DNA from: JBEIHX01 sp040381075
GTDB lineage: Bacteria; Pseudomonadota; Alphaproteobacteria; Caulobacterales; Aquidulcibacteraceae
Direction: 5' to 3'
Length of the DNA: 64,000 bases
Assembly: GCA_040381075.1 (NCBI GenBank)
Contig: JBEIHX010000020.1
Span: 3,217-67,216, forward strand
The notes beneath the pieces are model-generated. The model made no database searches, was not told the DNA's origin, and was given only the letters and a program-made list of their open reading frames with translations. A program made the translations under genes and the position numbers. Below, one piece after another: positions 45,607-54,741 of this stretch; the stretch's first letter is position 1, and the number at the start of each line of letters is the position of its first letter.

Positions 45607-47585
45607 GCTGGGCGCTCCGAGATGCAGACGATGTAATCAAACGGCGCGAGCTCGACGGCGTAACTTGCCGGCGCCTGGACGCTCGGCATACAGTTCCCAT
45701 GCAGCGAGCGCCACGAGGCGGACGCAGGATCTACCTCGACATTTGCCTGCAGACGCTCCCTGCCGGTGTTCAGAACAACCAGCACCTCCACACCGTCATA
45801 CAGACGCGAGAAGGCGAACAGTCCCGGGGTTTCAACGTAATTGCGCACCACCTGCCGGCCGCGGCGCAAGGCCGGATGAGCCGCCCTGATCCGCGCCATC
45901 CCCGCAATGGCCCGGTACATGGGATGGGCCGGATTGAAGTTGCCCTGCGCGGTGGTCGCGTTCGTCCCGAGGAGACGGTTGTCATTGTAGGACGCCACGC
46001 GGCTGGGAAACAGCGTCTCACGTGCATCCTGATCGTTGCCGTCTCCGGTGAAGCCTTGCTCGTCGCCGTAATAGATGACCGGCACGCCGCGCGAGAACAT
46101 CATCAGCGCATGGCCGAGGATGGCGCGCTGCAGGAGTTCCTGGTCGCTGGCGCCGGGGCTTTCGCGCATGAGAAAGTGTCCAATGCGCCCCATGTCGTGA
46201 TTGCCGAGAAAGGTGGGCAGTCGAAGCGCTGCCGCCTCGCCGCCGCTGTAAACAGCGTCAGCCTCGTAGAGTCGGCTCAGTCGGTCCGTCCCCTGTCCGC
46301 GCACAATGACGTCGTATGCTGCGGACTGAAACGCGAAATCGAGAACGGTCGGGAAGCCATCAACATGGGTGAAACGGGCGAGGCGACCTGGATCCGGATC
46401 GTAGACCTCGCCGAATATGTAGAAATTGTCGATGCCGCGCGCCTGGGCGCGCGCCAGCATGGCAGGCACGAAGGCCTGCCAGAATTCAGGGTTGACGTGA
46501 CGTGCGGTGTCGATCCTGAAACCATCGATCCCGAATTCATCTATCCAGGACCCATAGATGTCGATCATGCCCTGCACCACGCGTGGATGCTCTGTGTAGA
46601 GATCGTCGAGTCCCGCGAAGTCGCCGGCTTGCGAGCTTTCGCCCCGAAATGTCGTGTTGCCGCGATTGTGGTAGTAGATGGGGTCGTTCAGCCACGCCGG
46701 GACCTTAACGCCATCTTCCCCGGCCGGCACGAATGTCTCGTAGGCGAAGTTTGGATTGGTCAAACGGGCGAAGTTCCCTTCGCTGCGGTCGATGTCGCCC
46801 AGATAGCCCTCGTTGATCGCAGGGCCAGCGACGCCGCCGCGCCGCGAATAGGGGAAATCTGCGCGCGATCGATAGGGACACCCCTCGGGCGGGCAGCCGC
46901 GGAATTTGATCACATCCGCGGTATGGTTGGTGATGATGTCCATATAGACCCGCATCCCCCGGGCGTGTGCGGCCGCGACGAAGCGGGCGAAATCCGCCCT
47001 TGAGCCAAAATGCGGGTCGATGTTGGAGAAGTCGGTGATCCAATAGCCATGGTAACCGGCCGATTCCTGTCCGGGCGGGCCCTGCACGGGCTTGTTCTGG
47101 TAAACCGGCGCCAGCCAGATCGCCGTCGCGCCCAGCCCCTGGATGTAGTCCAGCCGCCGGATCAACCCCGCCAGGTCGCCGCCGTGGAAAAATCCCTTGT
47201 GGGTCGGGTCGTAGCCCGTCGTCAGGCGATCCCCCGCAAGGCCGCCGCGATCATTGGCGGGATCGGCGTTGTCAAACCGGTCCGGCAGCAGAAAGTAGAC
47301 AACCTCGTCCTCAGGCAGCCGTGCAGGCGCAGAACCGCTCCGGCTGGCGGGCGCTGGCGCGTGTGGTGTCGGCGCCGAGGTCTGCTGGGCCTGAGGGTGG
47401 GCCTGAGGGTGGGCCTGAGGGTGGGCCATGCGCTGCGCCGAAGCGGTCGGCCGCGTGGCCCCCACGCGGCCCGCCTGCGCCTCCTCGCCCCCGACGGCGC
47501 TCCCCGCGCGCGCATCTGAATACCCGGGCGCGCCGCCCAACAGAACGCCGCAAAGCACTCCGGCCAGAGCCGCGCGTCGCCACAT
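45603..47585 (-). CDS. Secreted GH13 alpha-amylase
   Basis: A 660-residue exported amylase. A signal-like N-terminus (VLCGVLLGGAPGYS) is followed by a low-complexity linker with the repeat HPQAHPQAHPQA (about residues 54-65). The barrel has the motifs DIITNHTAD, DGFRIDTARH (nucleophile), IFGEVYD (acid/base) and FLGNHDMGR; a C-terminal beta domain ends the protein. GGAAGGAG precedes the ATG by 7 bases, and the longer upstream frame overlaps the TonB receptor promoter region. First gene of the operon with the alpha-glucosidase. A predicted promoter and operator lie 60-95 bases upstream. Confidence 0.9.
   Translation of the reverse strand: MWRRAALAGVLCGVLLGGAPGYSDARAGSAVGGEEAQAGRVGATRPTASAQRMAHPQAHPQAHPQAQQTSAPTPHAPAPASRSGSAPARLPEDEVVYFLLPDRFDNADPANDRGGLAGDRLTTGYDPTHKGFFHGGDLAGLIRRLDYIQGLGATAIWLAPVYQNKPVQGPPGQESAGYHGYWITDFSNIDPHFGSRADFARFVAAAHARGMRVYMDIITNHTADVIKFRGCPPEGCPYRSRADFPYSRRGGVAGPAINEGYLGDIDRSEGNFARLTNPNFAYETFVPAGEDGVKVPAWLNDPIYYHNRGNTTFRGESSQAGDFAGLDDLYTEHPRVVQGMIDIYGSWIDEFGIDGFRIDTARHVNPEFWQAFVPAMLARAQARGIDNFYIFGEVYDPDPGRLARFTHVDGFPTVLDFAFQSAAYDVIVRGQGTDRLSRLYEADAVYSGGEAAALRLPTFLGNHDMGRIGHFLMRESPGASDQELLQRAILGHALMMFSRGVPVIYYGDEQGFTGDGNDQDARETLFPSRVASYNDNRLLGTNATTAQGNFNPAHPMYRAIAGMARIRAAHPALRRGRQVVRNYVETPGLFAFSRLYDGVEVLVVLNTGRERLQANVEVDPASASWRSLHGNCMPSVQAPASYAVELAPFDYIVCISERPA
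47387..47430. repeat. In-frame 12-bp repeats in the amylase linker
   Basis: Three to four copies of GGGCCTGAGGGT occur in tandem inside the amylase gene and encode the Ala-His-Pro-Gln linker repeats. In-frame contraction or expansion would change linker length only. Confidence 0.8.
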
Positions 47586-47643
47586 GATTCTGCTCCTTCC
47601 GACTGGTGTCAGGCGGGCTTTTGTCGACGGCGAGCCCCGATTT

Positions 47644-47657
47644 TGCAAAAATTTGCA
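47644..47657. promoter_or_regulatory. Candidate LacI operator TGCAAA-AA-TTTGCA
   Basis: A 14-base palindrome with 6-base perfect arms overlaps the predicted -10 of the amylase promoter, 59 bases before its start. Its length and position fit binding of a LacI-family repressor, most likely the one encoded at 42929-43945. Confidence 0.5.
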
Positions 47658-47677
47658 TTGTCTTCCCGCTCTGTCAA
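47649..47677 (-). promoter_or_regulatory. Predicted sigma-70-like promoter of the amylase operon
   Basis: On the minus strand TTGACA (47677-47672) is followed after 17 bases by AAATTT (47654-47649). The -35 is consensus and the -10 weak. The palindrome TGCAAA-AA-TTTGCA covers the -10. Confidence 0.4.
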
Positions 47678-47748
47678 GCACGCCATTTTCGGTGATTTGG
47701 CCGTGTAAATCGAGATTTTTTGCGGATGCTGTTGGGTTTTTGCCACAA

Positions 47749-47776
47749 TTGACTGGATCGCGTTTTGCATTAATTT
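47749..47776 (+). promoter_or_regulatory. Predicted promoter of the TonB receptor gene
   Basis: TTGACT, 16 bases, then TAATTT, about 60 bases before the receptor ATG. The spacer contains TTTTGCA, a half-site-like match to the upstream palindrome. Confidence 0.35.
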
Positions 47777-47837
47777 TCTGTCCAATCGGGACGGTCCGTG
47801 TAAGGCCGCCCCATGTTTGAGGGGAGGAGAGGCAGCA

Positions 47838-50573
47838 ATGGATCACGGCCTGAATAGCCGCCGGTGGAGGCTTATGACGTCGGCGGCGAGCGGTTTCGCT
47901 CTGGTGCTGGCGGTTGGGGGTGTCGCGTACGCCCAGGACGCGGGCACGGTCACCGACCAGAAAGCCGCCGCAGCGGACGAGCAAGAAATCATCGTGACGG
48001 GCTTCAGCGCGAGCTTGAAGAGCTCGACCGAAGCCAAGCGGGACAGCGACGCAATCGTCGAGGCGGTCACGGCCGAGGACGTCGGCAAGCTCCCGGACAG
48101 CTCGATCACCGACGCGCTGTCGCGTTTGCCAGGCCTCAGCACGCAGCGCCTGTTCGGGCGTGGGCAGGTGCTCTCGATCCGTGGTCTGGCGCCCGACTTC
48201 TCCACCGCCCTGCTGAACGGCCGCGAACAGGTGACGTCCGGCGACAACCGCGGCGTCGAGTTCGACCAATATCCGTCAGAACTTCTGCAGCGCGTCGTGG
48301 TCTACAAGACGCCGACCGCCTCGCTGATCGGTCAGGGTCTCGCCGGCACTGCAGACATGCAGACGGTCCGCCCGCTGTCGGTGAACGAACCGGTTCTGGC
48401 GGCCAGCGCCCGCTACGAGTGGAATGAGAAAGGCGCCCTGGTCGCCGGGTCCGATGACACCGGCTATCGCATCACCGGATCGTACATCGACCAGACCGAG
48501 GATGGGCGCTGGGGCTGGGCCATCGGTCTGACGTCGATGTCGTCGCCGACCCAGGCCGAGCGCTTCGAAGGCTGGGGATACCCCACGACCCCTGGCGATG
48601 CATTCATTCTCGGCGGCGCCAAGCCCTATGTGCAGTCAAGCACGCTTGAGCGCGACGCGGTGATGGGCGTGCTGGAGTTCGAGCCCAGCAATACCTTCAG
48701 CGCCCGCATTGACGCCTTCTATTCGCAGTTTGACGAAACGCAGGACCTCAAGGGCATCGAGCTGCCGCTGTGGTGGTCATCCGCTTCGCTCGCCCCCGGC
48801 GCGACCGTCTCCAATGGCCTCGTCACCCAAGGCGTCTTCAACGGCGTCGATGGCGTCGTGCGCAACGACATCCGCACCCGCGAAAGCACGATCAGCTCGA
48901 TCGGCCTCAACATGGATTGGGTCGTCAACGACCGCTGGTCCGCACAGGTCGATGTCAGCACCTCCAAGGTCGACCGCAACGATCTCGATCTCGAGACCTA
49001 CAGCGGCACCGGGCCAGGCTCGGCGGGGGCTACCGCTGCGCTGAGCTTCCGGACCGGCAATGGCGGCTACATCTTTGGTTCGAACCTGAACTACGCCGAT
49101 CCCAATCTCATCCTGCTGACGGACCCGCAGGGCTGGGGGCAGGCCGGCTACATCAAAGAGCCGCAGATCACCGACGAGTTGTCGGCGCTGCGCCTCAGTG
49201 CGACGCGGTCGCTGGAGAAGGGGCCGTTCAGCTCGCTGGAACTGGGGATCAACTTCAGCCGTCGCGAGAAGAACAAGGACAGCATCGAGAGCTTTGTTGA
49301 TCTCGACTGCCCCGGCACGACCCCGAACAACCAGTGCGCCGTGCCGATCCCGACTGCGCTGCGCCTGCAGCCGACGGCGCTCGCGTTCCTCGGCATCCCG
49401 GGGATGGTGTCCTACAATCCGCTCGCGGTCTTCGCGTCGCCGGGGCTCTATGCCCTGCGGCCGAACTCCAACGCGGACGTCATCTCCAAGCGGTGGGGCG
49501 TTGAGGAGAATGTCACGGTCTACTACGGGCAGGTGAACATTGACTCTGAATTCGCCGGTCGGCCTGTAACCGGCAATGCCGGCGTCCAGGTCGTCAGCAC
49601 GGATCAGAGCTCGACAGGGGGCGTGCGCGGTCCGAGCGGTGCGGTCACGGTCAAGAAGGGCGACACCTACGTGGAAGTCCTGCCGAGCGTGAACCTGGCG
49701 TTCGAACTCGCGCCTGACAACTTCCTGAGGGTTGGCCTGGCCCGTACCCTGGCGCGTCCGCGCATGGATGAAATGCGCGCCAGCTTTGAAGTTGGTTACA
49801 ACATCCCGCAATTGCTGAACGCCAACCCGACCCCGTCCTCATCCTATTGGGGCGGCGGCGGCGGCAACCCGCTGTTGCGGCCATGGATCGCCAATGCGTT
49901 CGACATTTCCTACGAGCGCTATCTCGGTGACTCCGGCGGCTACATCGCTGTCGCAGCCTTCTACAAGGATCTCGAGTCCTTCATCTATCCGCAGACGATC
50001 CCCTACGATTTCACCGGCTTCCCATCCCACAACGGGACGGCGGTGCCGGCGACGTTCCGAGGCTTCGCCAGCGCCCCGCAGAACGGGGAGGGTGGATACA
50101 TTCAAGGTGTCGAATTCACGGCCAATATTCCCGGCCGTGTTGTGAGTCCCGTGCTTGATGGCTTCGGCATTGTGCTCAACGCGTCAGCAACCGACAGCAG
50201 CATCGAGCCGCCGAACACGCCCGGCAATGCGCTGCCGGGCCTTTCCGAGACGGTCATCAATACGACCCTGTATTATGAGCGCAGCGGCTTCGAGGCTCGG
50301 GTGAGCAACCGTTACCGTTCGGATTTCCTCGGCGAGGTCACGGGCTTTGGGGCTGGGCGTGAACTGCGCTTCGTCAACGGCGAATCCCTGCTCGACGCGC
50401 AGCTTGGCTATCGCTTCGGTGAAGGACCGCTCGACGGGTTCTCCGTTCAGCTGCAGGCCTACAACATCACCGACGAGCCCTTCTCCGGCTATATCGACGG
50501 CGACGAACGACGTGTCAAAGACTACCAGAGCTACGGAGCAACCTACCTGCTCGGCATCAGCTATCGCCGCTGA
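47838..50573 (+). CDS. TonB-dependent receptor of the starch locus
   Basis: A 911-residue outer-membrane active transporter. The signal peptide ends at AYAQ (about 34), a TonB-box-like EIIVTGF follows, then the plug domain (DVGKLPDSSITDALSRLPGL, IRGLAPDFSTALLNGR) and the beta-barrel. The plug motifs are those of the Caulobacter/Xanthomonas-type sugar receptors, including MalA of Caulobacter crescentus. A strong ribosome binding site GGGAGGAGAGG precedes the ATG. It is divergent from the amylase operon with 252 bases between. It likely imports maltodextrins into the periplasm; substrate by context. Confidence 0.9.
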   Translation: MDHGLNSRRWRLMTSAASGFALVLAVGGVAYAQDAGTVTDQKAAAADEQEIIVTGFSASLKSSTEAKRDSDAIVEAVTAEDVGKLPDSSITDALSRLPGLSTQRLFGRGQVLSIRGLAPDFSTALLNGREQVTSGDNRGVEFDQYPSELLQRVVVYKTPTASLIGQGLAGTADMQTVRPLSVNEPVLAASARYEWNEKGALVAGSDDTGYRITGSYIDQTEDGRWGWAIGLTSMSSPTQAERFEGWGYPTTPGDAFILGGAKPYVQSSTLERDAVMGVLEFEPSNTFSARIDAFYSQFDETQDLKGIELPLWWSSASLAPGATVSNGLVTQGVFNGVDGVVRNDIRTRESTISSIGLNMDWVVNDRWSAQVDVSTSKVDRNDLDLETYSGTGPGSAGATAALSFRTGNGGYIFGSNLNYADPNLILLTDPQGWGQAGYIKEPQITDELSALRLSATRSLEKGPFSSLELGINFSRREKNKDSIESFVDLDCPGTTPNNQCAVPIPTALRLQPTALAFLGIPGMVSYNPLAVFASPGLYALRPNSNADVISKRWGVEENVTVYYGQVNIDSEFAGRPVTGNAGVQVVSTDQSSTGGVRGPSGAVTVKKGDTYVEVLPSVNLAFELAPDNFLRVGLARTLARPRMDEMRASFEVGYNIPQLLNANPTPSSSYWGGGGGNPLLRPWIANAFDISYERYLGDSGGYIAVAAFYKDLESFIYPQTIPYDFTGFPSHNGTAVPATFRGFASAPQNGEGGYIQGVEFTANIPGRVVSPVLDGFGIVLNASATDSSIEPPNTPGNALPGLSETVINTTLYYERSGFEARVSNRYRSDFLGEVTGFGAGRELRFVNGESLLDAQLGYRFGEGPLDGFSVQLQAYNITDEPFSGYIDGDERRVKDYQSYGATYLLGISYRR

Positions 50574-50606
50574 GCAATAGGTTCCCGCATCTCGCATCTC
50601 GCATCA

Positions 50607-50645
50607 CGCCCCTGCCGAGCATCTCGGCAGGGGCGTTTCTTTATG
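50607..50645 (+). terminator. Rho-independent terminator after the TonB receptor gene
   Basis: A perfect 13-bp stem CGCCCCTGCCGAG / CTCGGCAGGGGCG with a 3-base loop is followed by TTTCTTTAT, 33 bases past the stop. Confidence 0.9.
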
Positions 50646-50754
50646 GCGAGGCGGCTTTTCTGAAAGACCATCCCAGTACAGAATACAGCCTCGGTGCTGT
50701 GCGCTGAGCCGGGCCGCGCGGGTCGCTCAGGCGCGCATCGAGGACGCGTCAGTC

Positions 50755-50764
50755 GGGGGGGGGG
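50755..50764. repeat. G10 homopolymer next to a start codon
   Basis: Ten consecutive G bases end one base before the ATG of the second halogenase gene and form its only ribosome binding site. Tracts of this length are prone to slippage, which could alter the strength of initiation. Confidence 0.7.
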
Positions 50765-50765
50765 A

Positions 50766-52337
50766 ATGGAAAGAACGGGATTGGCGGACAAAGGCGCTGC
50801 CGGCCTTGCCGGGCAGGCAGCGATCCCGGGACGGATCCGGCGCGTGGTCATCGTCGGGGGCGGGACCGGGGGCTGGCTTGCCGCGGCCGCATTCGCCAAG
50901 TTGCTTGCCGGGATCGTTGATGTGCAGCTGATTGAGTCGGAGGAGATCGGCATCGTCGGCGTCGGCGAAGCAACCATTCCCCAGATCCGCACCTACAATG
51001 CCGCACTTGGCATCGACGAGGATGAGTTCATCCGCGCGACCCAAGGCACATTCAAGCTGGGGATCGAGTTCCTCAACTGGCGTCGTGCAGGGCATTCCTA
51101 CTTTCACACCTTCGGCGAAAACGGCATGCCGCTGGCGCGCACGCCATTCCACCACTACTGGCTGCGCGCACGTCAGGCCGGCCACGGTCGCTTCGACGAT
51201 CTGTGGTCCTTCAGTCCCAACGCGCAGGCCTGCTTCAAGGGAAAGTTCACCCGCTCGGCCTTTGAAATGGCTGGACGCAGCATCTCCATCGCACACGCCT
51301 TCCATTTCGATGCAGCCCTCTACGCCCTGTACCTGCGGGGGTGGTGTGAGGCCCGCGGCGTCACGCGCACCGAGGGCAAGGTCGTCGCCGTTGAGCAGGA
51401 TGGCGAAACCGGTTTCGTCACCGGCGTGCGCATGGAGAGCGGCGGGCTCATCGAAGGCGACCTGTTCATCGATTGCTCAGGCTTTCGCGGACTGCTGATC
51501 GAGGGGGCGCTCAAGACCGGCTATCAGGACTGGTCGCACTGGCTTCCCTGTAATCGGGCCTGGGCCGTGCCCACGAGCAATTCAGGACGACTGCGCCCCT
51601 ACACCCAGGCCATCGCCCACACCGCCGGGTGGCAATGGCGGATCCCGCTCCAGCATCGCACCGGGAACGGCCATGTCTTCTGCAGCGGACATATCAGCGA
51701 GGACGAGGCGCGCGCCGTGCTGCTTGCAAATGTGGAAGGCGCTGTCCTCGCAGAACCCAGGCTGATCAAATTCACAACCGGTCGACGCAACAAGTTCTGG
51801 AACAAGAACGTGGTTGCTCTCGGTCTGGCCAGTGGCTTTCTCGAGCCACTTGAGTCGACGAGCATTCACCTCATCCAATCGGGCGTGAGCCGGCTGATCG
51901 CGCTCTTTCCCCACTCCGGAATTCACCAGGCCGAGATCGATGAGTACAATCGCCAATGTGGCCTTGAGTTTGAGCGCATCCGCGACTTCATCATTCTGCA
52001 TTACCACGCCAATGAACGCACCGACTCAGCTTTCTGGAAGGAACGCCGGGATATGGACGTGCCAGATGATCTCGCGCGCAAAATGGCGCTCTTCGCCGCC
52101 AATGGCGTGATCTATCGGGAGCAGGAAGACCTCTTTGCAGAAGCAAGCTGGCTACAGGTGATGTTCGGTCAGGGGCTTGACCCTGTTGGCTACCATCCCA
52201 TGGCTGATCAGCTTTCAGACGCAGACTTGCAGCGGTTCCTGTCAGATATGGGTGCGGTGATCGCACGGGCGGTGGATGCGGCGCCGACGCATGAGGCCTA
52301 CATTGCAGCCCATTGCGCCGCCCGACAGGCCGCCTGA
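50766..52337 (+). CDS. FAD-dependent tryptophan halogenase family, copy 2
   Basis: A 523-residue paralog of the halogenase in the GH97 operon. FAD motif GGGTGGW at residues 31-37, GVGEATIPQ, the catalytic Lys97 in GTFKLGIEF, and WQWRIP intact. It follows the TonB receptor after a terminator, so it is probably expressed from its own promoter. It is convergent with a cupin_8 gene; receptor, halogenase and cupin_8 neighbours are common in Caulobacterales. The substrate is unknown. The ATG is set directly behind the G10 tract; upstream codons from 50694 lack homology. Confidence 0.9.
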   Translation: MERTGLADKGAAGLAGQAAIPGRIRRVVIVGGGTGGWLAAAAFAKLLAGIVDVQLIESEEIGIVGVGEATIPQIRTYNAALGIDEDEFIRATQGTFKLGIEFLNWRRAGHSYFHTFGENGMPLARTPFHHYWLRARQAGHGRFDDLWSFSPNAQACFKGKFTRSAFEMAGRSISIAHAFHFDAALYALYLRGWCEARGVTRTEGKVVAVEQDGETGFVTGVRMESGGLIEGDLFIDCSGFRGLLIEGALKTGYQDWSHWLPCNRAWAVPTSNSGRLRPYTQAIAHTAGWQWRIPLQHRTGNGHVFCSGHISEDEARAVLLANVEGAVLAEPRLIKFTTGRRNKFWNKNVVALGLASGFLEPLESTSIHLIQSGVSRLIALFPHSGIHQAEIDEYNRQCGLEFERIRDFIILHYHANERTDSAFWKERRDMDVPDDLARKMALFAANGVIYREQEDLFAEASWLQVMFGQGLDPVGYHPMADQLSDADLQRFLSDMGAVIARAVDAAPTHEAYIAAHCAARQAA

Positions 52338-52374
52338 CGTACCCCAGACGACGGCCGGTGCTGGTTTGGCGGCG

Positions 52375-53415
52375 TCACGAGCGCGGCAGGAGGGTTCGAA
52401 GAAGGCGCTCCCGCACAGCCTGCAGGCGCTCAGGGGTCGCCGTGCCAAAAACCCCGCGCGCATGCTCGGGCAGATGCGCAAACGGATCGCCATTCCGCTC
52501 GAAAATGAAGTGATCGAACATTGTTCGCCATGCGTTGCGCTCGGTCTCGGGCATGCCGCGCAGCGTCAGCACGGCATGGAGCATGGTCAGGAACGGTGTG
52601 ATCAGATGAGACGGGCCGTCCCGCCACCAGAAGTTCATCATCGCCGAGCAGGGATCGAGCGCTTCAACGTGATGTATCCATAAGCTTGGCAGGTACAATG
52701 CGTCGCCCGGCTCGAGGTCGGCGATCTCCGCTGCGCCGAGGGCGTCACGAAAGCGCGGAAAGGCCACGAAATCAGGATTATGGAAATCAACAAGGCTTGA
52801 CGGCTGACCTGCAATGGTCGCGTCGAGCGGGCCAATATAGAGATTCGCCACCTGATCGGTCGGGAACAGAATGAACCTGCGTCGCCCCGCGATCACGCAT
52901 GCGAGGTTTTGGGCGAGGTCCCAATGGGCGGGCGTGCGGCCGCGATTGCCGACCCACAGCGACACCAGCCGCTCCTCCACTCCCGCCAGAAGAGGCATCG
53001 GATGGCTGTCTGCAAGGTCCGGTGCGTGCGCCGGCACGTTGACCGCGCCCGCGTAAAGACACGGCGGATCATGCTGGTCCGCCACGCTCAGCAGCCGGTC
53101 CAGAAACCCCGTCAGACTGCCAGTCCGCCGCTCGAAGTTGAAGCCTGAAAAGTCAGGTGCGTAGGCGTATCGTCCCGCGATCTGCGCAGCCGCCTCGAAG
53201 TAAGAGATCGCCCGGTCGTTCGCCGCCGCCTTGATGAGTGAGAAGACCGCGTCTGACGAGCGCGCGGCCGCCGTCACCATGGGCCAGTCGCGCACCAGCC
53301 CCTTGAGAACGGCGGGCCTGCCCAGGGTTTTGATGTCAGTCTCAAACGTCTTCTGATCGGTCCTCGTCCAGGCGCGGACCCGCCGGGCGTTCGTCCAGAT
53401 ATCGCGCTCGGCCAT
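52375..53415 (-). CDS. Cupin_8/JmjC-like Fe(II)-2-oxoglutarate oxygenase
   Basis: A 346-residue cupin-like protein of the FIH/JmjC family, which hydroxylates proteins or small molecules using iron and 2-oxoglutarate. The metal-binding HxD is His164-x-Asp166 (TPAHWDLAQN) and the distal His is in LPSLWIHHVEAL (about 248). GRRRFILFPTDQVANLYIGP between them is typical of the cupin_8 group. GGGAG lies 6 bases before the chosen ATG, and an ATG four codons earlier is possible. It is convergent with halogenase 2 (37 bases), a frequent pairing. Confidence 0.87.
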   Translation of the reverse strand: MAERDIWTNARRVRAWTRTDQKTFETDIKTLGRPAVLKGLVRDWPMVTAAARSSDAVFSLIKAAANDRAISYFEAAAQIAGRYAYAPDFSGFNFERRTGSLTGFLDRLLSVADQHDPPCLYAGAVNVPAHAPDLADSHPMPLLAGVEERLVSLWVGNRGRTPAHWDLAQNLACVIAGRRRFILFPTDQVANLYIGPLDATIAGQPSSLVDFHNPDFVAFPRFRDALGAAEIADLEPGDALYLPSLWIHHVEALDPCSAMMNFWWRDGPSHLITPFLTMLHAVLTLRGMPETERNAWRTMFDHFIFERNGDPFAHLPEHARGVFGTATPERLQAVRERLLRTLLPRS

Positions 53416-53725
53416 TGGGTCTCCCATTTCCGCGGAACTCTACCCCAGACCGGCGTCAGCCGGAAAGGTTTGCCCGCGTCAGAGGCAGCCAGACCTGTGC
53501 GCCGCGACGCCGAGCGCCTGCGCCCCGGCGGGCGTCCGGGCGCAGCCGGGCAGGGTCCGCCCGGGCCCGGCGAGATGCAGCGCAGGATGCATGCGCCCAT
53601 GCGGGTGCGCCCCCGAATTGCCCCGTCTCACCCCAAGCGGCCGGCTTGTCTGCAGTTGGGTCAATGGCAGAGTATGCGACCGGGAGCTCTTGCGGGCCCC
53701 CGGTTGGCGAAGCATAGGCTCCTTC
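53416..53725. other. Divergent intergenic region
   Basis: It holds the promoters of the cupin_8 and radical SAM genes, not recognisable by eye. The radical SAM frame extends 45 codons upstream of its chosen start without homology. No gene or repeat is seen. Confidence 0.35.
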
Positions 53726-54661
53726 ATGCCCGAAACCCGTCTGCTCGATCCGGCCAAGTTCAATGATCCCCGGCGCACCGCCAAGGGTGAGGAACGCGCA
53801 CATGTGGCGTTCATGGGTTGGCGCACGCTCTGGTTCAATACGGGGACGCTGTGCAACATTACCTGCGCGAACTGCTACATCGAGAGTTCGCCGCGCAATG
53901 ATCGGCTGGCCTACCTGACGCCCGAGGATGTCGAGCCTTTTCTCGACGAGCTCCCCCAGCCGATCGAGATCGGCTTCACTGGCGGCGAGCCATTCATGAA
54001 TCCCCACATCATCCCGCTCCTGGACGGCGCACTGGCGCGCGGACATGAGGCGCTGGTGCTCACCAACGCCATGCGGCCGTTGATGCGTCCCAGAGTGCAG
54101 ACCGGGCTGCTTGACCTGAAGGCGCGCTTCGGCGCGCGCCTCGCCCTGCGCGTCAGCCTGGACCACTGGTCTGCCGAGATGCACGACCGGGAGCGTGGTC
54201 CGGGCAGTTTTGACAGGACCGCGCACGGCCTTGACTGGCTGGCGGAGAAGGGCTTCCGGGTTGCGCTCGCCGGGCGCACCGTATGGGGGGAGAGCGAGGA
54301 TGAGGCGCGCGCCGGTTATGGTGGGCTGTGCGCCAGTCGCGGCTGGCCGCTCGATTGCGCCAACCCCGCTGAGCTCGTCCTCTTTCCAGAGATGAACGAT
54401 CGCCTCGACACGCCTGAAATCACAACCGCCTGCTGGGACATACTGGCGAAAAGCCCGGCGAGCCTCATGTGCGCCTCCGCGCGGATGGTGGCGCGACGCC
54501 AGGGCGCCTCTCGCGCCGAGGTGCTCGCCTGCACTCTCATCGCGTATGATCCACGGTTTTCCCTGGGTTCAACGCTCACCGAGGCGACCGCGGCGCCACT
54601 TGCGCTGAATCATCCGCATTGCGCCAAGTTCTGCGTTCTGGGCGGCGCATCGTGCTCGTGA
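53726..54661 (+). CDS. Orphan radical SAM protein
   Basis: A 311-residue radical SAM enzyme. The 4Fe-4S ligands are in CNITCANC (Cys43, Cys47, Cys50), followed by IGFTGGEPFMNPHI, the SAM-binding GGE motif. The C-terminal Cys set in CAKFC...ASC may bind a second cluster or metal, as in SPASM-like proteins, though no canonical SPASM domain is seen. It is monocistronic, so the reaction is unknown; no peptide precursor is recognised beside it. Start follows AGGCT loosely; MPETRLL is chosen because upstream codons lack homology. Confidence 0.82.
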   Translation: MPETRLLDPAKFNDPRRTAKGEERAHVAFMGWRTLWFNTGTLCNITCANCYIESSPRNDRLAYLTPEDVEPFLDELPQPIEIGFTGGEPFMNPHIIPLLDGALARGHEALVLTNAMRPLMRPRVQTGLLDLKARFGARLALRVSLDHWSAEMHDRERGPGSFDRTAHGLDWLAEKGFRVALAGRTVWGESEDEARAGYGGLCASRGWPLDCANPAELVLFPEMNDRLDTPEITTACWDILAKSPASLMCASARMVARRQGASRAEVLACTLIAYDPRFSLGSTLTEATAAPLALNHPHCAKFCVLGGASCS

Positions 54662-54741
54662 GGGCGAATCGGGAAGGCGCCCGGCGCGCCATGCGCCCAC
54701 GAAAGGATCGGCGCTCGCATCCATCAGGCGTCAGCGTCCGG

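Noticed and set aside
53640..53710. Possible tRNA-like segment upstream of the radical SAM gene
   Set aside because: No complete cloverleaf, anticodon stem or T-loop consensus could be built.
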